Shown here: positions 1 to 7,540 of the stretch, piece by piece
How the letters are laid out: every line of letters begins with the position of its first letter
Numbering within the stretch: position 1 is the first letter of the stretch
Source: RFTU01 sp032122355
GTDB taxonomy: Bacteria > Pseudomonadota > Gammaproteobacteria > Burkholderiales > Burkholderiaceae_C
Assembly (NCBI GenBank): GCA_032122355.1
Contig: JAUMCS010000049.1
Location: forward strand, 1-18,905
Length of the DNA: 18,905 nucleotides
Reading direction: 5' to 3'
The notes under the pieces: model-generated
The model's database searches: none
Told to the model about the DNA's origin: nothing
The model's input: only the letters and a program-made list of their open reading frames with translations
Program-made: the position numbers and the translations under genes

Positions 1-26
1 ATCTCGTACTCAACCGTATGGGTCAT
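1..26 (-). CDS. Start of an unidentified gene downstream of dsbC (partial, cut by the window edge)
   Basis: An ATG at 26-24 overlaps the dsbC stop codon as ATGA, and the frame stays open to the edge of the window, giving M-T-H-T-V-E-Y-E. This start-stop overlap is the usual sign of a translationally coupled downstream gene. No Shine-Dalgarno sequence is visible just upstream, which fits coupling. Eight residues are too few to identify the product. If it is real, it is co-transcribed with ubiH and dsbC. Confidence 0.4.
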
Positions 27-781
27 GGCTTTTTGCTGGGTGAAGCCACGAATAATTTTTCAATTTCTGCTAAAGGTAGGGCACCGCTTTTGCGCAGTCC
101 CGACTCAAAAAACAGTGTAGGCGTACCATTAATACGATACTTAGCCCCAAACTCTTTATTACGATCTAAAGCCTGGGTATCACATTGGCTACCCATAGTC
201 TTTTTAATGGTTGCAGAGTTGATCATCCAATCACGCCAAGCTTTAGCGGGATCATCCGCACACCAAATGTTGCGGGCCTTTTCCTGTGAATCTGCGCCCA
301 AAATAGGCATCACAAAATTGTACAAAGTCACATCTTTGAGTTGGCTCAAATCACGTTCTAGGCGCTTGCAATAACCACAATTGGGGTCGGTAAAAATGGC
401 CAAATTTCGCTCACCAGTACCTTGCTTAATCACAATCGCATCCTTGATGGGCAGGCTAGCAAAATCAATAGCCGTGAGTTTATTGATGCGCTCTTCCGTT
501 AAATCCGTTTTCGTACGGGTATCAAAAATATGCCCTTGAATTAGGTAATTACCTTTTTCATCGGTGTAAGCCACATCCGTACCCATGCGAATTTCCCAAA
601 CCCCAGGAACGGGCGTTTTATTTACCTCGTCAATTTTGGGCATATTGGACATTCGTTCAGCGATATTTTTCCGAATCACCGCCTCCTTTGCCCCCAACCA
701 GCAAGGTGCCAACAATACGCCAAGGCAAAATATAAGCCCTCGTGTTTTCAACCCCCATAGGGTTCCATTACTCGATTTCAT
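23..781 (-). CDS. dsbC: DsbC-type periplasmic thiol:disulfide interchange protein (disulfide isomerase)
   Basis: Predicted periplasmic disulfide isomerase of 252 residues. A basic, hydrophobic signal peptide covers about residues 1-31 (cleavage near LGA/KEA). Next come an N-terminal dimerisation domain (about 32-95) and a thioredoxin-like domain with the active site C135-G-Y-C138. The cis-Pro loop is G-T-P221-T. Cys174 and Cys200 match the extra structural disulfide known in DsbC. I chose the ATG at 781 because GAAAGGA lies about 7 nt upstream and the signal peptide then begins properly; an in-frame ATG twelve codons earlier would lie inside the end of ubiH. It starts 11 nt after the ubiH stop, so the two are probably one operon, an arrangement common in Burkholderiales. 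Its usual electron donor is DsbD, which is not in the window. DsbG is the main alternative, but the CGYC motif and the length favour DsbC. Confidence 0.93.
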   Translation of the reverse strand: MKSSNGTLWGLKTRGLIFCLGVLLAPCWLGAKEAVIRKNIAERMSNMPKIDEVNKTPVPGVWEIRMGTDVAYTDEKGNYLIQGHIFDTRTKTDLTEERINKLTAIDFASLPIKDAIVIKQGTGERNLAIFTDPNCGYCKRLERDLSQLKDVTLYNFVMPILGADSQEKARNIWCADDPAKAWRDWMINSATIKKTMGSQCDTQALDRNKEFGAKYRINGTPTLFFESGLRKSGALPLAEIEKLFVASPSKKP

Positions 782-792
782 TACCGGTCCTT

Positions 793-2016
793 TCAACCTA
801 AAGCGGCTTCCACACATTTCTTTTTAAGAAAATCCACCCGATCCAACCAACCCATGCCTTGATTGCGCATCACTTGCACCCAGGGCATCGGATTTTGAAA
901 TAAATGCCACAAACCATCTGTCACCGTGGTCATCGCCCTGATGTCACCCCAACGCGCACGCTCGTAGCGCGCCAGCAAACGGGCATCGCCGAGTGATCGC
1001 CATGACTCACGCTGAGAAAGTATACGCAACAACTCTGCAACATCCGCCAAGCCCAAATTAAGACCCTGCCCAGCCAAAGGGTGAATCACGTGAGCACAGT
1101 CGCCCAACATCACCCAACCCTGCCCTGAAACACGTTGGGCATGGCCTTTATGTAACGGCCATACGCGTCTAGCCCCAGCCAATTTGAATGTACGCGCACC
1201 ACCGCCAGCATGATGGGCCTTTTGCAAGGTTTGCTGCAAGTGAGCCTCAAAAGCAAGCTCATCGGCTTGCATCCATTGCTGGGCTTGCTCACTGGGCATA
1301 GACCAAATCATGGCATAACTGCTGCCCGGTTCCGGCTGATTGCAGGGCAATAATGCCAATATATCAGGGCTCAAAAACCATTGCTGCGCCACACCCGCAT
1401 GCGCGACATCACACACCAAGCGCATAGCCAGTGCCGAGTGTCCATAAGACTGCACATCCCATTCAACACCCAATTTCTCTCGCGCAGCCGAATCACGCCC
1501 CTCACACAACACCAGCAAATCAGCCCCTTGGGCCATTGTCGCCCTATCTGCGGCCACAGTGGGCACATCTACACGAATATGCGAAGCAAATTGTAAGGCC
1601 TGGTGCAACGCCGCCTCCAGCGCACTGGCATCGACGATCCAAGCCAATGCATCGACCTTTTGCTGCCAAGCTGAGAATGACAATTGCCCACCCTTGCCAT
1701 CCCCATAAACATCCATATCTTGAACCGGACATATCGCTGCGGCAGGTATTGCCCCCCACACCTTGAGCCGCTCTAGCAATTGTTGCGAAGCATGATTAAT
1801 GGCATACGCACGTACCTCTTCGCCATCAGGACTTGAGCGATTGGCTTTTTCAATCACTGCACCAATACCCATGGCCGACAAACCCAGTGCCAACGTTGTC
1901 CCCACCACACCCGCGCCGCGTATCCGGACCTCCGGCACGCCTGACTGCGCTGCCGTCCGGGGCTTCAATGATGGTGCCTGATGGGTACCAGATGGGGTAT
2001 CAGATGAAATGATCAT
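793..2016 (-). CDS. ubiH: UbiH/UbiF/VisC/COQ6-family FAD-dependent ubiquinone hydroxylase
   Basis: Flavoprotein monooxygenase of 407 residues, predicted to hydroxylate an aromatic intermediate of ubiquinone synthesis at the inner face of the membrane. Visible motifs, in order: the Rossmann dinucleotide fold R-G34-A-G-V-V-G39, the DG-type motif C-E-G-R-D-S-A-A-R near 171-179, and the GD motif L-G305-D-C-A-H followed by H-P-L-A-G-Q-G-L-N-L-G (312-322), which binds the FAD ribityl and pyrophosphate. The first ~28 residues before the Rossmann strand are Ser/Pro/Thr-rich and longer than usual for the family. The ATG at 2016 has only a weak ribosome site. dsbC follows after 11 nt. Family members differ in which ring position they hydroxylate (UbiH, UbiF, UbiI, UbiM), and sequence reading alone does not settle that; ubiH is given by synteny with dsbC. 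Confidence 0.85.
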   Translation of the reverse strand: MIISSDTPSGTHQAPSLKPRTAAQSGVPEVRIRGAGVVGTTLALGLSAMGIGAVIEKANRSSPDGEEVRAYAINHASQQLLERLKVWGAIPAAAICPVQDMDVYGDGKGGQLSFSAWQQKVDALAWIVDASALEAALHQALQFASHIRVDVPTVAADRATMAQGADLLVLCEGRDSAAREKLGVEWDVQSYGHSALAMRLVCDVAHAGVAQQWFLSPDILALLPCNQPEPGSSYAMIWSMPSEQAQQWMQADELAFEAHLQQTLQKAHHAGGGARTFKLAGARRVWPLHKGHAQRVSGQGWVMLGDCAHVIHPLAGQGLNLGLADVAELLRILSQRESWRSLGDARLLARYERARWGDIRAMTTVTDGLWHLFQNPMPWVQVMRNQGMGWLDRVDFLKKKCVEAALG

Positions 2017-2074
2017 AGGGCGCTCATGTGGAAAAACCTGGGTGAGTATTTCTAAACACCCTCAACTTTAAGGG

Positions 2075-2090
2075 ACAATGGAGCCATTGT
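2075..2090. repeat. Perfect inverted repeat between ubiH and the PagL-like gene
   Basis: ACAATGG-AG-CCATTGT has 7-bp perfect arms with a 2-nt centre, in the 126-nt gap between divergent genes, 53 nt before the plus-strand start and 59 nt from the ubiH start. The size and symmetry suit an operator for a dimeric repressor, but no known regulator consensus is recognised. I found no convincing sigma-70 pair for either gene in this gap. A weaker repeat, GGGTG/CACCC at 2040-2061, is also present. Confidence 0.35.
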
Positions 2091-2142
2091 ACGCAATCGC
2101 TTTCATGCAAGATTTTTTAGATTTCAATCATAGGATCATGAT

Positions 2143-2688
2143 ATGCCCGTTTTAGGTTTAACCTATGCCACTTATGTCAGTTTAGTAGGAGCCAGTTTAG
2201 TGGCTTTCGATGAACCCGCTTCATCCGCGGCTCACCACTCTACCCAACAAGCTCCTGCGCAATGGGTCGTAGGCCTTGGCCAAACCGATCCGCAAGCGGG
2301 TGCGCGCGCTCGCCGCCAGGCTCAATATCAACCATCACTGGATCTTGAGTGGCGCTCTGATCAAGCATGGTGGCGCGGCATTAAGCCTTTGGTATCGGCT
2401 GGCTCTTTTGCTGATGGTGGGGCGCATTTGGGGGTGGGTGTCTACCGTGACTTTCATTGGGGCGCATGGTCTGTGACCCCATTTACTGGCCCAGTGCTTT
2501 ACCAAAGCCAACTAGGTCAATCAGCCTCATCCGAGATTTTGCAGGTACGCACGGGTTTTGATGTGAAATGGGCGATCTCCCCACAAACGCAACTCGGCTT
2601 AGGTCATTATCACTTGTCGAACGCCCAAATCACCCGTGGCTCAGCTGATACCGATGTTTGGCGCGCCACGCTATCTTGGTCGCTTTAA
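2143..2688 (+). CDS. Small outer-membrane beta-barrel protein, PagL-like (lipid A 3-O-deacylase / acyloxyacyl hydrolase family)
   Basis: Protein of 181 residues. After a hydrophobic N-terminus (about 1-30, ending ASSA/AHH) the chain alternates polar and hydrophobic residues, rich in Gly, Trp and Tyr, and ends in strand-like R-A-T-L-S-W-S-L. This is what a small outer-membrane barrel looks like. The C-terminal motif H157-L-S159-N-A matches the H-x-S-N-A catalytic motif of PagL, which removes the 3-linked acyl chain from lipid A. PagL's third catalytic residue, a Glu twelve positions after the Ser, is Asp171 here. The N-terminus lacks the basic residues of a standard signal peptide. The start is fixed by an in-frame TAG at 2131 and by TAGGA before the ATG. 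ychF follows after 21 nt. It could instead be a non-enzymatic barrel of unknown role. Barrel nature is fairly sure; PagL function is tentative. Confidence 0.5.
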   Translation: MPVLGLTYATYVSLVGASLVAFDEPASSAAHHSTQQAPAQWVVGLGQTDPQAGARARRQAQYQPSLDLEWRSDQAWWRGIKPLVSAGSFADGGAHLGVGVYRDFHWGAWSVTPFTGPVLYQSQLGQSASSEILQVRTGFDVKWAISPQTQLGLGHYHLSNAQITRGSADTDVWRATLSWSL

Positions 2689-2709
2689 TTTTTATAAAGG
2701 AACCCCGTC

Positions 2710-3804
2710 GTGAGTTTGAAATGTGGAATTGTAGGATTACCCAATGTGGGTAAATCCACCTTATTTAATGCCTTAACCAAAGCCGGTATTGCCGCTGAAA
2801 ACTATCCCTTTTGCACCATCGAGCCCAATGTGGGTGTGGTGGAAGTCCCCGACCCACGCCTGGACCAGCTCGCCGCCATTGTCAAGCCCGAGCGTATCGT
2901 CTCTGCCATTGTTGAATTTGTGGATATTGCCGGCTTGGTGGCAGGCGCATCGCAAGGTGAAGGCCTTGGCAATCAATTCCTATCGCACATTCGTGAAACC
3001 GATGCTATCGTCAATGTGGTTCGGTGCTTTGAAGATGCCAATGTCATCCATGTCGCAGGCAAAGTAGACCCCATCGCCGATATCGAAGTCATCCAAACCG
3101 AATTGTGCTTGGCTGACCTGGGCACTGTCGAAAAAAGCATCGTGCGTTACAGCAAAAACGCCAAATCGGGGGCGGATAAAGAAGCTCAACGCATGCTAGA
3201 AATTCTCAAGCAATGTCAAGCTCACCTCAACCAAGGCTTACCCATACGCGCATTGCCCCTGAGTAAAGAGGATCAAGCACTGCTCAAGCCTCTTTGCTTT
3301 ATTACGGCAAAGCCAGCGATGTTTGTCGGCAATGTGGCGGAAGATGGTTTTGACGACAACCCCTTCCTGGACCGCCTCAAAGCTTATGCCCAAGCGCAAA
3401 ATGCACCGGTCGTGGCTATCTGCGCCCGCACCGAGGCGGACTTATCCGACATGAGCGATGATGACAAAGCTCTATTTTTACAAGAAATGGGGCAATCCGA
3501 ACCAGGGTTGAATCGTTTAATACGGGCGGCTTTCCAGCTTCTGGGATTACAAACGTATTTCACGGCAGGTGTCAAAGAAGTACGCGCCTGGACCATTCCC
3601 ATCGGCGCCACAGCACCGCAAGCAGCAGGCGTGATTCATACCGACTTCGAGCGCGGTTTTATCCGCGCGCAAACCATCGCCTTCGATGACTTCATCCAAT
3701 ATCAAGGTGAAGCGGGCGCCAAAGAAGCGGGCAAACTACGCGCAGAAGGCAAGGAATACATTGTCAAAAACGGTGATGTCCTGAATTTTCTGTTTAATGT
3801 TTAG
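2710..3804 (+). CDS. ychF: YchF (OLA1-type) redox-responsive ATPase
   Basis: Obg-related P-loop protein of 364 residues, the family's usual length; members bind ribosomes and prefer ATP to GTP. The G1 motif is G9-L-P-N-V-G-K-S16 and the G3 region is D-I-A-G-L-V (72-77). The G4 position reads N208-V-A-E211 instead of NKxD, the feature that explains ATP preference in this family. A helical insertion follows, and the last ~85 residues form the TGS domain, ending N-G-D-V-L-N-F-L-F-N-V. The start is GTG at 2710, with AAGGAA about 8 nt upstream. In many proteobacteria pth sits just upstream; here that place is taken by the PagL-like gene. Confidence 0.96.
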   Translation: MSLKCGIVGLPNVGKSTLFNALTKAGIAAENYPFCTIEPNVGVVEVPDPRLDQLAAIVKPERIVSAIVEFVDIAGLVAGASQGEGLGNQFLSHIRETDAIVNVVRCFEDANVIHVAGKVDPIADIEVIQTELCLADLGTVEKSIVRYSKNAKSGADKEAQRMLEILKQCQAHLNQGLPIRALPLSKEDQALLKPLCFITAKPAMFVGNVAEDGFDDNPFLDRLKAYAQAQNAPVVAICARTEADLSDMSDDDKALFLQEMGQSEPGLNRLIRAAFQLLGLQTYFTAGVKEVRAWTIPIGATAPQAAGVIHTDFERGFIRAQTIAFDDFIQYQGEAGAKEAGKLRAEGKEYIVKNGDVLNFLFNV

Positions 3805-3816
3805 ATCTACTATTCC

Positions 3817-3833
3817 GCCCCCCCAAAGGGGGC
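3817..3833. terminator. GC-rich hairpin between convergent ychF and aroQ
   Basis: GCCCCC-(CCAAA)-GGGGGC forms a 6-bp all-GC stem with a 5-nt loop, 12 nt after the ychF stop and 10 nt after the aroQ stop on the other strand. It is well placed to end both transcripts. Neither side has a run of T, so it is not a textbook intrinsic terminator. Confidence 0.4.
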
Positions 3834-3843
3834 TCATGTCAAT

Positions 3844-4293
3844 TCAAGGCTTTTTACCTGATATCTGATCCAGTACATATTGCATCGCCAGCCTATACCC
3901 TACTGTACCTAAGCCCACAATACTGCCCTGGGCGATGTCACTGAAGTAGGAATGATGTCGAAAACTCTCGCGACGATGCACATTACTGATATGAACCTCC
4001 ACAAAGGGAATGGCCACCCCTGCGAGGGCATCACGCAAGGCAATACTCGTGTGCGTCAACCCACCCGGGTTGATGATCATGTAGGCCACACCTTGCATAC
4101 GTGCAGCATGAATACGGTCAATCAAAGCGCCCTCATGGTTGCTCTGAAAGCAACTCAATGTCACCCTACTGGCCTGTGCCAAGGCTGCCAATTCGGTTTC
4201 AATGTCATTCAAAGTGGTTGAGCCGTAAACGGTGGGCTCCCGTGTACCCAGCAAATTTAAATTAGGGCCATTGATCAACAATACCGAATTCAT
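3844..4293 (-). CDS. aroQ: Type II 3-dehydroquinate dehydratase
   Basis: Cytoplasmic shikimate-pathway enzyme of 149 residues that converts 3-dehydroquinate to 3-dehydroshikimate. The N-terminus carries the family signature I-N-G-P-N-L-N-L-L-G-T-R-E-P-x-x-Y-G, with the catalytic Tyr23. The substrate-binding segment I-N-P-G-G-L-T-H-T-S spans 74-83. The catalytic His101 is in V-E-V-H-I-S-N, followed by R-R-E-S-F-R-H-H-S. Length is normal for the dodecameric type II enzyme. It begins 9 nt after the lysS stop with no good Shine-Dalgarno close to the ATG (the nearest GAGG is about 20 nt away, inside lysS), so translation is probably coupled to lysS. In many betaproteobacteria aroQ is next to accB-accC; that link is absent here. 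Confidence 0.96.
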   Translation of the reverse strand: MNSVLLINGPNLNLLGTREPTVYGSTTLNDIETELAALAQASRVTLSCFQSNHEGALIDRIHAARMQGVAYMIINPGGLTHTSIALRDALAGVAIPFVEVHISNVHRRESFRHHSYFSDIAQGSIVGLGTVGYRLAMQYVLDQISGKKP

Positions 4294-4302
4294 AACCGCT
4301 GC

Positions 4303-5874
4303 TTATTCGCGCCTCAGCGCAGGAAACAAAACCACATCCCGAATGCTGGGGCTATCGGTCAGCAACATCATCAACCGATCAATGCCTATGCCACAGCCAC
4401 CCGCTGGCGGCATACCGTACTCTAAGGCACGAATAAAATCACGGTCGTAGTACATAGCCTCTTCATCACCTGCATCCTTATGCGCCACTTGCGCATGAAA
4501 TCTCGCAGCCTGATCTTCTGCGTCATTGAGTTCGGAGAAACCATTGGCCATTTCACGACCTGTGATGTAGAGTTCAAATCGCTCTGTCCGGCTCGGATCC
4601 AGATCACTGGCGCGCGCCAAAGGGCTCACCTCCACGGGGTGATCGATAATAAAAGTGGGTTCCCACAAATGCGACTCCACCAACTCTTCAAACACAGCAA
4701 ATTGCAATTGCGCCAGCTTCCAATGGGCAGGAGCAGCCTTGCCGCACTTGAGTAAAAGCCGATTAAGTAAGGACTCATCCGTCACGCTTTCCGCCGTGAC
4801 TTCGGGCACAAACTTCACAATGGCCTCAGCAATTGTGAATCGCATAAACGGCTGCGACAAATCAACTTCTCGGCCAGCATAGCTCAGTACAGCTGAGCCC
4901 TTGGCAACCATAGCCGCATGTCGCAGGGTATTTTCCGTAAAGCTCATGACATCCTGATAATCCCAGTAGGATGCATAAAACTCCATCATGGTGAATTCAG
5001 GATTGTGCCGAACGCTGATACCTTCATTACGAAAATTGCGGTTGATTTCAAATACCCGATCAAATCCGCCCACTAACAATCGCTTCAAGTACAACTCAGG
5101 AGCGATACGCAAAAACATTTCTTGATCCAGCGCATTATGAAACGTGGCAAAGGGTTTGGCATTGGCTCCTCCGGGTATCGGATGCAACATAGGAGTTTCA
5201 ACCTCTAGGAATCCGTGCCTGACCATCCATTCCCGAATCGCACTCGTCACTTTACTGCGTGTCACAAATCGCAGGCAACTTTGCTCATCCGTGATCATAT
5301 CCACGTACCGTTGACGGTATTTCTGTTCCTGATCCGTCAAACCATGAAATTTCTCGGGCAATGGACGCAGGCTTTTGGTGATAAGGCACAACTGCTGCGC
5401 CTTCACTGAAAGCTCTCCTGTACGGGTGCGAAATAGCGCCCCCTCACAGCCCAAAATATCACCTAAATCATAATGCTTAAATGCCTCAAGGGCCTCTAAT
5501 CCCACGTTATCCGCCGCCACATAAATCTGAATGCGACCACTTTGCTCGCCAGCTGTACCCCAAGAGCTATCTTGCAACGTACCAAAGCAGGCTTTGCCCA
5601 TGACACGTTTGAGCATCAAGCGCCCAGCAATCTTTACGGTAACTGGCGCAGCTTCCAGTTCCTCTTGGGTAGTCGATGCATAGCGTTCATGCAATGGTGC
5701 AGCCTTGTGGCTAGGCTGGTAATCATTCCGAAACGCCGACTGTTTCGTAGCCGCGCAATGCTCACGCCAGCGTTCTAGCTTTTCTCGCCGCTCTTGAACC
5801 AATCGATTTTCATCAGCTCCATCCATATCAGCGGCTGAGCTCGGTTTTGTTAGGGTTTTGGTATCGGATATCAT
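4303..5874 (-). CDS. lysS: Lysyl-tRNA synthetase, class II
   Basis: Charges tRNA-Lys in the cytoplasm; 523 residues. An N-terminal helix rich in charged residues (about 20-65) leads into the OB-fold anticodon-binding domain (about 78-175). The class II catalytic core follows: a motif 1 region around F-L-E-V-E-T-P-M-L (222-230), motif 2 F-R-N-E-G-I-S-V-R-H-N-P-E-F-T (281-295) and motif 3 G-C-G-I-G-I-D-R-L (493-501). The ATG at 5874 lies 4 nt after the pglL stop, with no strong ribosome site in front. A second in-frame ATG at 5826 would remove 16 residues; the longer form is kept because it fits typical family N-termini. lysS often follows prfB in proteobacteria, but here it follows pglL, so the neighbourhood has been rearranged. 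Confidence 0.96.
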   Translation of the reverse strand: MISDTKTLTKPSSAADMDGADENRLVQERREKLERWREHCAATKQSAFRNDYQPSHKAAPLHERYASTTQEELEAAPVTVKIAGRLMLKRVMGKACFGTLQDSSWGTAGEQSGRIQIYVAADNVGLEALEAFKHYDLGDILGCEGALFRTRTGELSVKAQQLCLITKSLRPLPEKFHGLTDQEQKYRQRYVDMITDEQSCLRFVTRSKVTSAIREWMVRHGFLEVETPMLHPIPGGANAKPFATFHNALDQEMFLRIAPELYLKRLLVGGFDRVFEINRNFRNEGISVRHNPEFTMMEFYASYWDYQDVMSFTENTLRHAAMVAKGSAVLSYAGREVDLSQPFMRFTIAEAIVKFVPEVTAESVTDESLLNRLLLKCGKAAPAHWKLAQLQFAVFEELVESHLWEPTFIIDHPVEVSPLARASDLDPSRTERFELYITGREMANGFSELNDAEDQAARFHAQVAHKDAGDEEAMYYDRDFIRALEYGMPPAGGCGIGIDRLMMLLTDSPSIRDVVLFPALRRE

Positions 5875-5878
5875 GAAT

Positions 5879-7540
5879 TCAATAAAAATCCCGCCAAGTG
5901 AATTGCTCAGTAGGGGGGGTACACTGAAACGGTAAAGGCTCCGAGTCTTTACTCGGATTTTTGCACTCTTCGAACCATGATTGCGCTATAGGTATCGGAA
6001 ACTCTCTGACCCTAGCCGCAATATACTTGGCTTTTTGTGTATCTCCTGGTAGCCCGCGGGCATGTAGAGCGTACGCCCAAATGGCCATGGTTCTAAAATG
6101 CAGCAGATGGTGTGCCGCCGATTTTAAAGCATGTTCAGCAGCAGGGGTCCAAGCCTGGTTTTGTTGAAACAATTCCGGCCTGAGCATAGCCGTATCGGCA
6201 TAGGCATAATACCAAAGTGCGCTTTGGCCTACCGCAATTCGGCTTTGCATCGATTTAGCTAGCAGTGTAGGCCGACTGAAGATCGGAGTGATTTTTTGGT
6301 AATCCCACCAAGATAGCCCACTGCCAATAACCATGGCCCCACCCACTAAGACCACCAACCAGCGACGCAACCGAATCGCCGGGATAGTTTGCGGGCCAAG
6401 GTCAGGGTGGCACTGCTCATTGCCCGTGGGTCGAATTTGATCTGGCTGTGGCTTAATTTGAAACCCGAGCGCCAACAGTGCTGCTGCCAGTGTTGGCATT
6501 AAAAAGTAAGGATACCAAAGCGGATATTCCAGCATCGAGTGAAAGCCGACCATGAGCAGTGCAACGATTGCTGCTCGGCGTTCAAATCCAGCGGAAGTTG
6601 AATCAGACCAAGATTGTTTTGCTGCGTAGATAAAAGCAACTATGAGCCCGATAAGCACAGCCCCCCCCACAACAATACCTAACTCAACAATTATCTGTAA
6701 TACGAAATTATGCGCATGGTCAAAAATCTCTACGGGCCTCTTATCAAAAGCTGTCATCATCCAAGCAAAATTGAAATTACCCCAACCCACGCCATTCCAA
6801 GGTTGGGCTTTAATCATTTCAATGGTATTAGCCCAAATAACTTCTCTGGTGCTCAAATTCATGAAGCTATCTATATCTTCTCGCCCAAACCTCAAGGAAA
6901 GGTAATCTCTCAAAATATCCATGGCCTGCCATGCAGTTAGTGCCATCAATGGGGTTGAGACAAGCAATAATCGACAGTTCCGAGACATTCTTTTGTCGAT
7001 CAGCCCCCAAGTACACAAAAACGCGATAACAGAATATCCCGTTCGCGAACTGGTAAGGATTATCCCCCACATCAGTAAAGCCATACCTACCCAAGCGCCA
7101 TCGGCCTTAATGCGCCCAGAAGCTGCAGCACCACCCCAAGCTGCTGCACCCATGGCAATAAATATTGCCAGATGATTCGGTTGACCAATATTTCCAATCG
7201 CACGTCCTGGTGTACTAGTAGGCATTACCCAGGAATACAACCATTCAGGATATTGCTCAACTGGAGGACCAAAAAATTGTATAAGCGCAATACAGGCGTT
7301 ACCCAGCGCCCCAATACTCAGAGCCAATATAACTGATGTACGCCAATGCTTCTCGTTGTGTGAGAATGCGTAAAGCAATAGCAGTAAGCCCCAAGCGAGA
7401 ACACAAAAGTGTTGATTCACTGCAGCCACTATGGGAAGCGCATATCCCGCAAGGGGCAATAAACAAGAAGAGCCTGCTAATACCCCTAATAAAATACTCA
7501 AAACGGCAATAGCAGGCTGCTGAATACCCCGTGAAATCAA
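5879..7540 (-). CDS. pglL: PglL-type pilin O-oligosaccharyltransferase (Wzy/O-antigen ligase superfamily)
   Basis: Polytopic inner-membrane protein of 553 residues with about a dozen hydrophobic segments. PglL-family marks: G-N-I-G-Q-P-N-H-L-A (116-125), S-S-R-T-G-Y (164-169), the Wzy_C region G-V-G-W-G-N (250-255) leading to D-H-A-H-N (274-278) with the His important in PglL/WaaL enzymes, and H-S-M-L-E-Y-P-L-W-Y (334-343). A soluble periplasmic-type domain follows (about 365-553). Such enzymes move lipid-linked glycans onto Ser/Thr of periplasmic proteins, chiefly pilin. It begins at TTG 7540, whose TG is shared with the TGA stop of pilA, and AAAGGG lies about 11 nt upstream, so it is probably made by coupling to pilA. 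That adjacency is the main reason for preferring pilin glycosylase over O-antigen ligase. No glycan-synthesis genes are in the window. Confidence 0.85.
   Translation of the reverse strand: MISRGIQQPAIAVLSILLGVLAGSSCLLPLAGYALPIVAAVNQHFCVLAWGLLLLLYAFSHNEKHWRTSVILALSIGALGNACIALIQFFGPPVEQYPEWLYSWVMPTSTPGRAIGNIGQPNHLAIFIAMGAAAWGGAAASGRIKADGAWVGMALLMWGIILTSSRTGYSVIAFLCTWGLIDKRMSRNCRLLLVSTPLMALTAWQAMDILRDYLSLRFGREDIDSFMNLSTREVIWANTIEMIKAQPWNGVGWGNFNFAWMMTAFDKRPVEIFDHAHNFVLQIIVELGIVVGGAVLIGLIVAFIYAAKQSWSDSTSAGFERRAAIVALLMVGFHSMLEYPLWYPYFLMPTLAAALLALGFQIKPQPDQIRPTGNEQCHPDLGPQTIPAIRLRRWLVVLVGGAMVIGSGLSWWDYQKITPIFSRPTLLAKSMQSRIAVGQSALWYYAYADTAMLRPELFQQNQAWTPAAEHALKSAAHHLLHFRTMAIWAYALHARGLPGDTQKAKYIAARVREFPIPIAQSWFEECKNPSKDSEPLPFQCTPPTEQFTWRDFY
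5940..5962 (+). terminator. Terminator-shaped hairpin on the plus strand, antisense within the 3' end of pglL
   Basis: TCCGAGT-CTTT-ACTCGGA followed by TTTTT has a 7-bp perfect stem, a 4-nt loop and a T run, in the orientation that would stop plus-strand transcription. It lies inside the pglL coding sequence, about 65 nt before lysS. It may be chance within a coding region, or it may limit antisense transcription running in from the ychF side. Confidence 0.3.
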
